Source: Streptomyces cynarae
GTDB lineage: Bacteria > Actinomycetota > Actinomycetes > Streptomycetales > Streptomycetaceae
Reading direction: 5' to 3'
Assembly (NCBI RefSeq): GCF_025642135.1
Contig: NZ_CP106793.1
Location: forward strand, 2,339,001 to 2,403,000
Length of the DNA stretch: 64,000 nucleotides
A program made the translations under genes and the position numbers. Every line of letters starts with the position of its first letter. Positions within the stretch are counted from its first letter, which is position 1. Shown here piece after piece: positions 45,246 to 53,558 of this stretch. A model generated the notes under the pieces. That model saw nothing but the letters and a program-made list of their open reading frames with translations, searched no databases and was not told where the DNA came from.

Positions 45246-46655
45246 CTACCGTCCGTCGACGAGTGGGGTGAGGATCTGGGGCCGTCGGCTGGGCGGGATG
45301 CGGTCGGGTTGCTGGAGTCCGAAGGTGGTGAAGGCGGTTCGGCGGGGCAAGGGGTAGGGCTCTTTGCCGGTGAGGGAGTTGAGGATGGTGGCGCTGCGCC
45401 AGGCGGCGAGGCCGAGGTCGGGGCTGCCGACGCCGTGGGTGTGGAGTTCGGCGTTCTGGACGTAGACGTGTCCGGTGACGGTGGGGTCGAGGATCATGCG
45501 GAAGTGGTCGTCGATGCGGGGGCGGCCGCTCGAGTCGCGGTGCAGGTAGGGGGCGAGTCCGGCGAGGAGGCGGCCGAGGGGGCGTTCGCGGTAGCCGGTG
45601 GCGAGGACGACGGCGTCGGTGGTGAGGCGGGAGCGGGTGTCCTGCTGGACGTGTTCGAGGTGGAGTTCGATTCGGGTGGTGCCGACGCGGCCGGCGGTGC
45701 GGACGCGGACCGCGGGGGTGAGGACGGTGTCGGGCCAGCCGCCGTGCAGGGTGCGTCGGTAGAGCTCGTCGTGGATGGCGGCGATGGTGCCGGCGTCGAT
45801 GCCCTTGTGGAGTTGCCATTGGGCGGAGACGAGGCGGTCGCGTACGGGTTCGGAGAGGGCGTGGAAGTAGCGGGTGTAGTCGGGGGTGAAGTGTTCGAGG
45901 CCGAGCTTGGAGTACTCCATGGGGGCGAAGGCTTCGGTGCGGCCGATCCAGTGGATCCTCTCGCGGCCGGCTGGGCGGTGGCGCAGCAGGTCGAGGAAGA
46001 CTTCGGCGCCTGACTGGCCGGAGCCGATGACGGTGATGTGGTCGGCGGCGAGGACCGTGTCGCGGTGCTGGAGGTAGTCGGCGGCGTGGATGACGGGTAG
46101 GCCGGGGGCTCTGACGAGGGGTTCGAGGGGTTCGGGCACGTGGGGTTCGGTGCCGACGCCGAGGACGATGTTGCGGGCGTGGGTGCGGCCGAGGGCTTGG
46201 GCTTGGCCGGCTGTGTCGAGTTGGGTGTAGTCGACTTCGAAGACGTCGGTGTCGGGGTTCCAGCGGACTGCGTCGATCTGGTGTCCGAAGTGGAGTCCGG
46301 GGAGGTTGCCGGCGACCCAGCGGCAGTAGGCGTCGTATTCGGCGCGCTGGATGTGGAAGCGTTCGGCGAAGTAGAAGGGGAAGAGGCGGTCGCGGGTCTT
46401 GAGGTAGTTGAGGAAGGACCAGCGGCTGGCGGGGTCGGCGAGGGTCACCAGATCTGCGAGGAAGGGGACTTGCAGGGTGGCGCCGTCGATGAGGAGGCCG
46501 GGGTGCCAGTCGAAGCCGGCGCGTTGTTCGTAGAAGGCGGTGTCGAGTTCGGCCAGTGGGTGGGCGAGGGCGGCGAGGGAGAGGTTGAACGGGCCGATGC
46601 CGATGCCGACGAGGTCACGGGGTGCGTCGGGTTCGTGGTGGGTCGGGGTGGTCAT
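45246..46655 (-). CDS. Lysine/ornithine-type amine N-hydroxylase
   Basis: A 469-residue flavin monooxygenase of the SidA/IucD/PvdA family, which hydroxylates a terminal amino group using FAD, NADPH and O2. The FAD motif is GIGIGPFNLSLAALA, and the NADPH motif is ITVIGSGQSGAEVFLDLL. The WHPGLLIDGATLQVPFLADLVT substrate region is present, as is ATGYRERPLG near the end. The ATG overlaps the stop codon of the decarboxylase gene (ATGA). It resembles DesB, which makes N-hydroxycadaverine for desferrioxamine. The DesC acyltransferase and DesD synthetase genes that normally follow are absent; the next gene is the unrelated 5'-nucleotidase on the other strand. Confidence 0.88.
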   Translation of the reverse strand: MTTPTHHEPDAPRDLVGIGIGPFNLSLAALAHPLAELDTAFYEQRAGFDWHPGLLIDGATLQVPFLADLVTLADPASRWSFLNYLKTRDRLFPFYFAERFHIQRAEYDAYCRWVAGNLPGLHFGHQIDAVRWNPDTDVFEVDYTQLDTAGQAQALGRTHARNIVLGVGTEPHVPEPLEPLVRAPGLPVIHAADYLQHRDTVLAADHITVIGSGQSGAEVFLDLLRHRPAGRERIHWIGRTEAFAPMEYSKLGLEHFTPDYTRYFHALSEPVRDRLVSAQWQLHKGIDAGTIAAIHDELYRRTLHGGWPDTVLTPAVRVRTAGRVGTTRIELHLEHVQQDTRSRLTTDAVVLATGYRERPLGRLLAGLAPYLHRDSSGRPRIDDHFRMILDPTVTGHVYVQNAELHTHGVGSPDLGLAAWRSATILNSLTGKEPYPLPRRTAFTTFGLQQPDRIPPSRRPQILTPLVDGR

Positions 46656-48043
46656 CGGGGCGTGCTTCCTTCCACCAGGTTCAGGAGTGCGGCCAGGTCG
46701 CCGGGCCGGGTGTGGGGGTTGAGGAGGGTGGCTTTGAGCCACAGGCGGCCGTCGAGGCGGGCGCGGCCGAGGACGGCGCGGCCGTCGTTCAGGAGGGTGC
46801 GGCGGACGGCGGCGACGGTGTCGTCGGACGCTCCGGTGGGCCGGAACAGGACGGTGCTGATGGTGGGCGGGGCGTGCAGTTCGAAGGCGGGGTGGGCGGC
46901 CAGGAGGTCGGCGAACTCTTGTGCGAGGGTGCAGACCTCGTCGACGAGGGTGCCGAGTCCGGTGCGGCCGAGTGTCTTGAGGGTGACGGCGATCTTCAGG
47001 ATGTCGGGGCGCCGGGTGGTGCGCAGGGAGCGTCCGAGGAGGTCGGGCAGGCCGGCGTCGGTGTCGTCGTCGGCGTTGAGGTAGTCGGCGCGGTGGTGCA
47101 GGGCATGCAGGTCGTGAGGGTCGCGGACGGCGAGGAGGCCTGCGGCGACCGGCTGCCAGCCGAGTTTGTGCAGGTCGAGGGTGACGGTGTGGGCGCGCTC
47201 CAGGCCGGTGAGGAGGGCGCGGTGACGGTCGCTGAAGAGGAGCCCGCCTCCGTAGGCGGCGTCGATGTGGAGGCGGGCGCCGTGGGCGGCGCACAGGTCG
47301 GCGAGGGCGGGCAGGGGGTCGATGAGGCCGGCGTCGGTGGTGCCTGCGGTGGCGGCCACCAGAACGGGTCCGCGGGGGCCGACCAGGTCGGTGAGGGCGG
47401 CGTGGAGGGCGGCGGGGTCGAGGGTGCCGCGCGGGGTGGGCAGGACGACGGGCTGCGGCAGTGCGAGGAGCCAGGCGGCGCGGGTGAGGGAGTGGTGGGC
47501 GTTGGCCCCGCAGACGAGGCGGACGGTGCCGTGGGCTTCGCGGGCGAGGAGGAGGGCCAGCTGGTTGGCTTCGGTGCCGCCGGTGGTGACGAGGGCGGTC
47601 GCGGTTTTCGCCTGCGGGGCGCCTGTGTCGGCGTAGACCTCTTGGGCGAGTGCGTGGGTGACGAGCGTTTCGAGTTCGGAGGCCGCCGGGGCCTGGTCCC
47701 AGGAGTCGAGGGAGGGGTTGAGGGACGAGGCGGCGAGGTCGGCGGCGGTGGCGACGGCCAGGGGCGGGCAGTGCAGGTGGGCGGCGCACAGCGGATCGGC
47801 GGGGTCGGCGGCGCCTTCGGCGAGGGCGCGCACCAGGGCTCGTACGGCGTCCGGGTCTCCCTTTTCCGGCAGGACGTCGCCGACGGCGTCGCGTACTCGG
47901 GCGGCGACCGCGGTGGGGCCGCCGGCGGGCAGGGGGCCGCCGCGCGCTCGTGCGCCCTCGTGCAGGGCGTCGAGGACGGTGGCGAGCAACGGCCGCAGGG
48001 CGCTCGGTCCGTCGGGTCCTGAGGCGAGGGGCGGCAAGCTCAT
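46652..48043 (-). CDS. PLP-dependent group II decarboxylase (DesA-like)
   Basis: A 463-residue pyridoxal-phosphate enzyme of the group II decarboxylase family (glutamate, tyrosine, diaminobutyrate and DesA-type lysine decarboxylases). The PLP region includes VTTGGTEANQLALLLARE, CGANAHHSLTRAAWLL, HIDAAYGGGLLFSDRH and the cofactor lysine in DLHKLGWQPV. ATG 48043 has GGGAGG eight bases upstream. It is translationally coupled to the amine N-hydroxylase, so a diamine such as cadaverine from lysine is the likely product. A weak iron-box-like sequence stands just upstream. Confidence 0.87.
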   Translation of the reverse strand: MSLPPLASGPDGPSALRPLLATVLDALHEGARARGGPLPAGGPTAVAARVRDAVGDVLPEKGDPDAVRALVRALAEGAADPADPLCAAHLHCPPLAVATAADLAASSLNPSLDSWDQAPAASELETLVTHALAQEVYADTGAPQAKTATALVTTGGTEANQLALLLAREAHGTVRLVCGANAHHSLTRAAWLLALPQPVVLPTPRGTLDPAALHAALTDLVGPRGPVLVAATAGTTDAGLIDPLPALADLCAAHGARLHIDAAYGGGLLFSDRHRALLTGLERAHTVTLDLHKLGWQPVAAGLLAVRDPHDLHALHHRADYLNADDDTDAGLPDLLGRSLRTTRRPDILKIAVTLKTLGRTGLGTLVDEVCTLAQEFADLLAAHPAFELHAPPTISTVLFRPTGASDDTVAAVRRTLLNDGRAVLGRARLDGRLWLKATLLNPHTRPGDLAALLNLVEGSTPR

Positions 48044-48068
48044 GGGATGTCCTCCCGGGGGCGCGCGG

Positions 48069-48087
48069 CAAGGGTAGTCAAGCCTGG
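48069..48087 (-). promoter_or_regulatory. Possible iron box (DmdR/IdeR type), weak
   Basis: The minus-strand sequence CCAGGCTTGACTACCCTTG matches the 19-bp IdeR/DmdR consensus at about 11 positions and has the right inner AGGC...CCT symmetry. It lies 26 bases before the decarboxylase start. The match is too poor to be sure. Confidence 0.25.
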
Positions 48088-48202
48088 CGGCAAGGGGGTT
48101 CGACACGCCCGCAGAGGACAACGATCAGACCTGAATGCAGGTACTGCCCCGGTGAGGAGAGGAACGAGGAAGGGTGGCGGGGGCGGCGCGCGCGCGCGCG
48201 GT

Positions 48203-48229
48203 CGGCGCCCGGTGGTGAGCCGGGCGCCG
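48203..48229 (-). terminator. Terminator hairpin after pepN
   Basis: CGGCGCCCGG (48203-48212) pairs with CCGGGCGCCG (48220-48229) around a 7-base loop, 22 bases past the restored pepN stop codon. An alternating (GC)7 tract lies next to it at 48186-48200. Confidence 0.75.
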
Positions 48230-48250
48230 GTCGGTGGGGAGGCCGACTCC

Positions 48251-50781
48251 TTACGCCTCGCGGATGCGCAACGCCCGGGCCAGGTCGTCGAGTTCGTCGA
48301 CGAGCCTGCGGCGCAGGGCCGGGGTGGGGTCCGCTTCGCGCAGGCACTGTTCACCGCGGCGGAGGGTGTCCTCGCTCACGGCGTGGCGGGGAACGCCCAG
48401 CGGCCGGCGGCGTTGGCGATGGCGGGGCCGCGGCGGGCGGCAACGGCGGGCGCGTCGGTCCAGTAGCGGTCGACGTACTCCTCGACGAGGTCGGCCTGCT
48501 CGGGCTGCCAGAAGCCCTGGGCTGTGGCGGTGAACAGGTAATTGGACAGATCGGCCTGGTCGTCGGTGGTGAACATCGCCTCCCAGGCGCGCCGCTTGGC
48601 CTCCTCGTCGGGCAGAGCGGCGCGGCAGCGGGCGGCGCCTTCCTGGCCGGTCGCGCTGGGGTCGCGGGCGAGTTCGTCGGCGATCGCGTCCTCGTCGACG
48701 GCGCCGAGGACGGCGAGGCGGCCGAGGATGCGCCAGCGCAGTTCGGGGTCGAGTTCGGGTCCGCCGGGCACGGTTCCGTCGGCGAGCCAGGCGGCGATGG
48801 TGTCGGGGTGGGCTGCGGCGTCGATGAAGTGGCGCACCGCGATCAGGCGCAGCCCCGGGTTGTCGCCGTCCTCGGTGCGGCGGATGAGGTCGCGGCACAG
48901 TGCGGTGAGGGTGGCGAGGGCTGCGGGGCGGGCGATGGGGGTGCCTCCCTGCTCGAGCGGAGCCGAGAGCTCGGGGGAGGGCAGGTAGCGGTCGGCGATG
49001 TGGCCGGAGGCGAACGCGAGGACGCCGTCGACGAGGGCCAGGTCGGTCTCGTGCGGGAGGTGGGTGCGGGCGGTGTCCAGGTAGGTGGTGGCGGGCAGCC
49101 GGGCGTCGCGGACGGCGTCGCGCAGGGCGTTCCACACTACGGCGCGGCTGAGCGGCTGGGGCAGCCCGGCCAGAGCGTTCTGGACGGTTTCGAAGGACTC
49201 GGCATCGAAGCGGACCTTGGCGTAGGTGAGGTCGCCGTCGTTCAGCAGGAGCAGGTCGGGGCGCTTGCCCAGGGGCTGGGGCGCGGCCTGCGGGATGTCG
49301 AGGTCGAGGCGTTCGCGCAGGGCGAGGGCGCCGTCGTCGGCGATGTGGTGGTCGTAGAGGCCGACGCTGATGCGGTGCGGGCGGCTGCCGTCGTGGTCGA
49401 CGGTGAGCGCGTAGGTGCCGTCGGCGGCCTGGGTGAGGTGGGGGGTGAGGGTGTCGACGCCGGTGGTGCGCAGCCAGGCGTCGGCCCAGGCGTGCACGTC
49501 GCGGTCGGTGGCGCTCGCGAGGGAGTCGATGAAGTCGGCGAGGGCGGCGTTCCCGAAGCGGTGGCGGGCGAAGTGGGCGTTGATGCCGGCGAGGAAGTCC
49601 TTCTCGCCGAGCCATGCCACCAGTTGCCGCAGCGCGGAGGCGCCCTTGGCGTAGGAGATGCCGTCGAAGTTGAGGAGCGCGGAGGCGGTGTCGTCGACCG
49701 CTTCGGGGGCGACGGGGTGGGTGGAGGGCCGCTGGTCGGCCTCGTAGCCCCAGGCCTTGCGGGCGACGCCGAAGTCGGTCCAGGTGTCGGTGAAGCGGGT
49801 GGCTTCGGTGAGGGTCTGGTAACCCATGTACTCGGCGAAGGACTCGTTCAGCCAGATGTCGTCCCACCAGCGCAGGGTGACGAGGTCGCCGAACCACATG
49901 TGGGCCATCTCGTGGGCGATGACCATGGCGCGGGTCTGGCGCTGGGTGTCGGTGACGGCGGAGCGGTAGACGAACTCGTCGCGGAAGGTGACGAGGCCGG
50001 GGTTCTCCATGGCTCCGGCGTTGAACTCGGGGACGAACGCCTGGTCGTAGGAGTCGAAGGGGTAGGGCTCCTCGAACTTCTCGTGGTAGCGGTCGAAGCA
50101 CTGGCGGGTGATCTCGAACAGTTCGTCCGCGTCGGCGTCGAGGTGGGGGGCGAGGGAGCGGCGGCAGTGGATGCCGAAGGGCAGCCCGCGGTGTTCGGTG
50201 GTGACGGAGTGCCAGGGTCCGGCGGCGACGGCGACCAGGTAGGTGGAGATGAGGGGGGTGGTGGCGGAGCGCCACAGGCCGTCGCCGTCATGGGTGGTGA
50301 TGCCGTTGGCGAGGACGCTCCAGCCCTCGGGTGCCTTGACGGTGAGGTCGAAGACGGCCTTCAGGTCGGGCTGGTCGAAGGCGGCGTAGACGCGCTGGAC
50401 GTCGTCCAGGAACAGCTGGGTGTAGACGTATGTCTCGCCGTCGGTGGGGTCGGTGAAGCGGTGCATGCCCTCGCCGGTGCGGGAGTAGCGCATGACGGCC
50501 TCGATGCGCAGTTCGTGCTCGCCGGCGGTGAGGTCCTTCAGCGGCAGCCGGTTCTCGACGAGGGTGGTGGGGTCGAGGGGCTGTCCGTCCAGGGTCGCGG
50601 AGCGCAGCTCGGCGGGCTTGAGTTCGACGAAGGTGTCCCCGGCCGTGCGGGCGGTGAAGCCGATGACGGTACGGGAGTCGAAGGTCTCGTCGCCGCCGGT
50701 CAGGTCGAGGGAGATCGCGTAGCGGTGGACGTCGAGGAGCCGGGCACGGGTCTGCGCTTCGTCGCGCGTGAGTACGGACAT
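48251..50781 (-). pseudogene. pepN: Aminopeptidase N (M1), frameshifted near its C-terminus at 48388-48391
   Basis: An M1 zinc aminopeptidase. The exopeptidase motif GAMENPG and the zinc motif HEMAHMWFGD with downstream ESFAEY are intact, and the ERAP1-like C-terminal domain is present. As written the frame stops at 48376 after GRWAFPATP. The next frame continues with AVSEDTLRRGEQCLREADPT and ALRRRLVDELDDLARALRIREA, the expected PepN ending. One missing base in the four-base run at 48388-48391 explains the break; restored, the protein has 843 residues. Even as written, all catalytic parts are encoded, so activity may survive. ATG 50781 is chosen, 50790 is possible. Confidence 0.87.
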
Positions 50782-50837
50782 GGGGGACATGCTGCCCGAT
50801 GCCGCCGAGCGGGCACAGGGGCGGTCCGGTACACGCC

Positions 50838-51395
50838 CTATGTCCGTCCGTCGTCGCGTGCGCTGGTGGGTGCGCGGGGCGGCTCGGTGGCGTGGTCGTC
50901 GCGCTGGCCCGGGAGGCGGGGCTCCGGGTGCGGCAGGGCGCGTGCCGGGGGCGCGGTGCCTTCCTTGAGCCGGGCGCGCAGGGCGCGGACCTCCTGCTCC
51001 AGCGTCCGGGAGCGCTGGTGGGCGTTGTAGAGGTAGCGGACCTTGGTGCGCAGGGCCCAGGGGTCGACGGGTTTGGTCACGAGGTCGGCGACACCGAGCG
51101 CGAAGGCGGCGGAGGTGAGTTCGGCGTCGATGCCGAAGCCGGTGAGCAGGATGACGGGGATGTGCTGGGTCTGCTCCACCCGCCGCATGTAGCGCACGAC
51201 GTCGAGACCGCTGACCTTGGGCATGCGCACGTCGAGGAGCAGAAGGCCGACCTGGCCGCGCAGCACTTCCTTGAGTGCGGCGTCGCCGTTGGTCGCGCGG
51301 GTCACGCGGTAGCCCAGTGGGGCGAGGGCGCTTTCCAGCGCGTAGAGCGTGTCCACATGGTCGTCGACGATGAGAATCCTGGCATCAGACGGCAT
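50838..51395 (-). CDS. Response regulator receiver-domain protein
   Basis: A 185-residue single-domain response regulator. The receiver domain (about 5-122) has the acidic pocket in LIVDDHVD, the phosphorylation site in LLLLDVRMPKVSGLDV and the conserved lysine in LVTKPVDPWA. A predicted coiled coil (SRTLEQEVRALRARLKEG) and a disordered proline-rich tail follow, so the output is probably protein-protein binding. No kinase is nearby. ATG 51395 gives the standard receiver N-terminus. The frame is open upstream through the 14-bp repeat array, but that extension is low-complexity and without a ribosome site. Confidence 0.85.
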   Translation of the reverse strand: MPSDARILIVDDHVDTLYALESALAPLGYRVTRATNGDAALKEVLRGQVGLLLLDVRMPKVSGLDVVRYMRRVEQTQHIPVILLTGFGIDAELTSAAFALGVADLVTKPVDPWALRTKVRYLYNAHQRSRTLEQEVRALRARLKEGTAPPARALPHPEPRLPGQRDDHATEPPRAPTSARDDGRT

Positions 51396-51707
51396 GGCCC
51401 GAGGTCCCCTCGCTTGGGCAACCAGCTTATGCCGGAACCGTCTTACCGCGCGCACCTTTGACCGGACAAAGAGCCTTTCGGCCGATTCGGAAGACGTACG
51501 TGTGTCCGGTGGGCGTTCGATCGATCGAGCGTATGTGCGCAGGGTCGGTGCGCGGTGGCGCCCGCCTGGCCGACCCCTGCCGGGCGTCCCCGCGGCCGTG
51601 CCGCCCGGGTCCGCGGCCGCTCGGGTCCGCGACCGCTCGGCAGTCGGCGGCCCTCCCGGCCGGCCGGACCCCCGCGCGGCTCCGGCGCGGCACGTGCGGC
51701 GAGGTGC
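51396..51707. other. Intergenic region upstream of the response regulator gene
   Basis: About 310 bp without a supported gene. It contains the near-perfect 18-bp palindrome CGTTCGATCGATCGAGCG at 51514-51531, with one mismatched pair, about 120 bp before the regulator start. This is a candidate operator. Nothing else was recognised. Confidence 0.4.
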
Positions 51708-51969
51708 GGAAGGCGCGGCGCGGGAGGCGCGTTGCGAAAGGCGCGGCGCGGAAGGCGCGGCGCGGAAGGCGCGGCGCGGAAGGCGCGGCGCGGAAGGCGC
51801 GGCGCGGAAGGCGCGGCGCGGAAGGCGCGGCGCGGAAGGCGCGGCGCGGAAGGCGCGGCGCGGAAGGCGCGGCGCGGAAGGCGCGGCGCGGAAGGCGCGG
51901 CGCGGAAGGCGCGGCGCGGAAGGCGCGGCGCGGAAGGCGCGGCGCGGAAGGCGCGGCGCGGAAGGCGCG
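51708..51969. repeat. Tandem array of the 14-bp unit GGAAGGCGCGGCGC
   Basis: Eighteen head-to-tail 14-bp units run from 51708 to 51959 and a partial nineteenth ends at 51969. Unit 1 is exact, units 2 and 3 are variants, and units 4-18 (51750-51959) are fifteen identical copies. Because 14 is not a multiple of three, all six frames stay open and each gives a 14-residue repeat ([14 protein letters not shown] on the plus strand, RAFRAAPSAPRLPR on the minus). It lies about 30 bp past the chorismate mutase stop codon, outside supported genes. Confidence 0.97.
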
Positions 51970-51997
51970 CCACAGGGAGGCGGGCCGGCCGCGGATG

Positions 51998-52348
51998 TCA
52001 CTCCGTGGGGGTGTCCGTCGCCGATGTGGCGTCCTCGGCGATGCTCTCGTGGTGGCGGATGACCTCCGCGATGATGAAGTTGAGCAGCTTCTCTGCGAAC
52101 GCGGGATCAAGCTTCGCGCTCTCGGCGAGCCGGCGCAGCCGGGCGATCTGAGCGGCCTCCCGGGCCGGATCGGCGGGCGGCAGCTGGTGCGCTGCCTTGA
52201 GGTGGCCGACCTGCTGGGTGCACTTGAAGCGCTCGGCGAGCATGTGGACGACGGCGGCGTCGATGTTGTCGATGCTGTCGCGCAGCCGGGCCAGTTCGGC
52301 GCGCACGGCCGGGTCGACGTCTCCGGTGGTGCTGTGGCGGGTGGTCAT
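51998..52348 (-). CDS. Chorismate mutase (AroQ class)
   Basis: A 116-residue, all-helical chorismate mutase that converts chorismate to prephenate for phenylalanine and tyrosine synthesis. The signature is LRDSIDNIDAAVVHMLAERF, with RAELARL before it and KLDPAFAEKLLNFIIAEVIRHH after it. The active-site arginine and lysine positions of the AroQ fold can be matched (R in RAELARLRDSI, K in VGHLKAAH). It is divergent from the metallopeptidase gene and ends just upstream of the 14-bp repeat array. Confidence 0.9.
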   Translation of the reverse strand: MTTRHSTTGDVDPAVRAELARLRDSIDNIDAAVVHMLAERFKCTQQVGHLKAAHQLPPADPAREAAQIARLRRLAESAKLDPAFAEKLLNFIIAEVIRHHESIAEDATSATDTPTE

Positions 52349-52547
52349 GGGCGACCACCCTACGGCGCGGGCCGTTCCTCGATCATCGGCGTCCGAAGTG
52401 CGGATCCCTCCCCTCCGCGCGCCCAGCGCACGACCGCCCGCCGAGGGCGCACCACCCCGGTGGCGCGGCGCCGCGCGTACGCTCCGCCCCCCGACCACGA
52501 GCCCGCCTACAGTGGAAGCACAGCCGGCGTCTTCAGGGGGTGCGGAC

Positions 52548-53444
52548 GTGGCGAACGGCGGACCGGTCGAGCACGGCTATCCACATCTGGACACGGTGCG
52601 GGCGGCCATCACGGCCCTGTACAAGCGGCTGTCGTACGACACCGTCCGCACCTTCGCGACCAGCGTGCTCCCTGCCGACGTCGCCTTCTGCGACCAGGAC
52701 GACCTGCACCTGGGGGCGCAGCGGGTGGCGCGCGAGCTGGTGCGGCACTACCGGCTGCCGGACGCCCGGATGATCGTCAGCTTCCGTGAGATGACGCACG
52801 CGGCGAACGTCGAACTCGCCGCGGGTCCCGAGTACTTCGTGGAGCTCAACGACCGGTTCCGCACCCATCGCCGGGACATCGGCGCGGCCCTCGCGCACGA
52901 GGTGATGCACGTCTATCTGCACCGTCTCGGCCTCTCCTTCCCCGGCACGCGCGACAACGAGATCCTCACCGACACGGCGGCGACGTACCTGGGCGCGGGC
53001 TGGCTGCTGCTGGACGCCTTCCGCGAGGACGGGATGTCGTCGCAGAAGCTCGGCTACCTCACCCCGGAAGAGTTCGGCTACGTGCTCGCCAAGCGGGCGC
53101 TGGTGTTCGGGGAGGACCCCGCGGTCTGGTTCACCAGCCCGCAGGCCTACACGGCGTACACGAAGGGCATGGCGCAGGCCCGCCGAGACGGGCAGCAGCC
53201 GCCGCTGACCGCGGCCGGCTGGGCGGGTCGCCGCCGCTACGCCAGGGACCGCCGCTCGGCCCAGGACCACCTGACCGTCGGCCCGCAGCCGGGTGTCCCG
53301 TACTCCTTCACCCCGGCCGACCGCGACCCGCTGCGCGTCTGCTTCCCGTGCCCGACCTGCCACCAGCGGATCCGGGTGCCGGTACGGGGGCGGGTGCGGG
53401 CGCGCTGCGGACTGTGCCGCACCGTACTGGAGTGCGACACGTGA
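52548..53444 (+). CDS. Uncharacterised HExxH metallopeptidase-like protein with zinc ribbon
   Basis: A 298-residue protein. A zinc-peptidase motif, ALAHEVMHVYLHRLG (HEVMH), is at about residues 122-126, and a third ligand may be in the downstream NEILTDTAATYLGAG segment. The C-terminus has a four-cysteine zinc ribbon (CFPCPTC and CGLC). No transmembrane helix or signal is seen, so it is cytoplasmic. The GTG start has AGGGGG seven bases upstream. The family is not one I can name. Residues around the HExxH recall M48 or SprT-like proteins. The zinc ribbon suggests binding to nucleic acid or protein. Confidence 0.75.
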   Translation: MANGGPVEHGYPHLDTVRAAITALYKRLSYDTVRTFATSVLPADVAFCDQDDLHLGAQRVARELVRHYRLPDARMIVSFREMTHAANVELAAGPEYFVELNDRFRTHRRDIGAALAHEVMHVYLHRLGLSFPGTRDNEILTDTAATYLGAGWLLLDAFREDGMSSQKLGYLTPEEFGYVLAKRALVFGEDPAVWFTSPQAYTAYTKGMAQARRDGQQPPLTAAGWAGRRRYARDRRSAQDHLTVGPQPGVPYSFTPADRDPLRVCFPCPTCHQRIRVPVRGRVRARCGLCRTVLECDT

Positions 53445-53558
53445 GGTGCGGCCGAAACCCGGTGCGACCTGTGAGGCGGCTCGGAGGCGGCACAGAGGTG
53501 GCACAGAACACCTCATATGTCTTTGCGTCCGCGGCCCTCTCGGAGCGAGGGTCGAGTC

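Noticed and set aside
46656..48071. Long minus-strand frame that fuses about 470 residues to the amine N-hydroxylase
   Set aside because: The extension is arginine- and proline-rich antisense-like sequence in the frame beside the decarboxylase, which is the real gene.
51708..51969. Repeat array as a CRISPR
   Set aside because: There are no spacers; the 14-bp units are directly adjacent, and no cas genes are nearby.
50838..52001. 387-codon frame joining the 14-bp repeat to the response regulator
   Set aside because: The extension is pure repeat, has no ribosome site, and the receiver domain has its own well-placed ATG at 51395. Open frames are automatic in a 14-bp repeat without stop codons.
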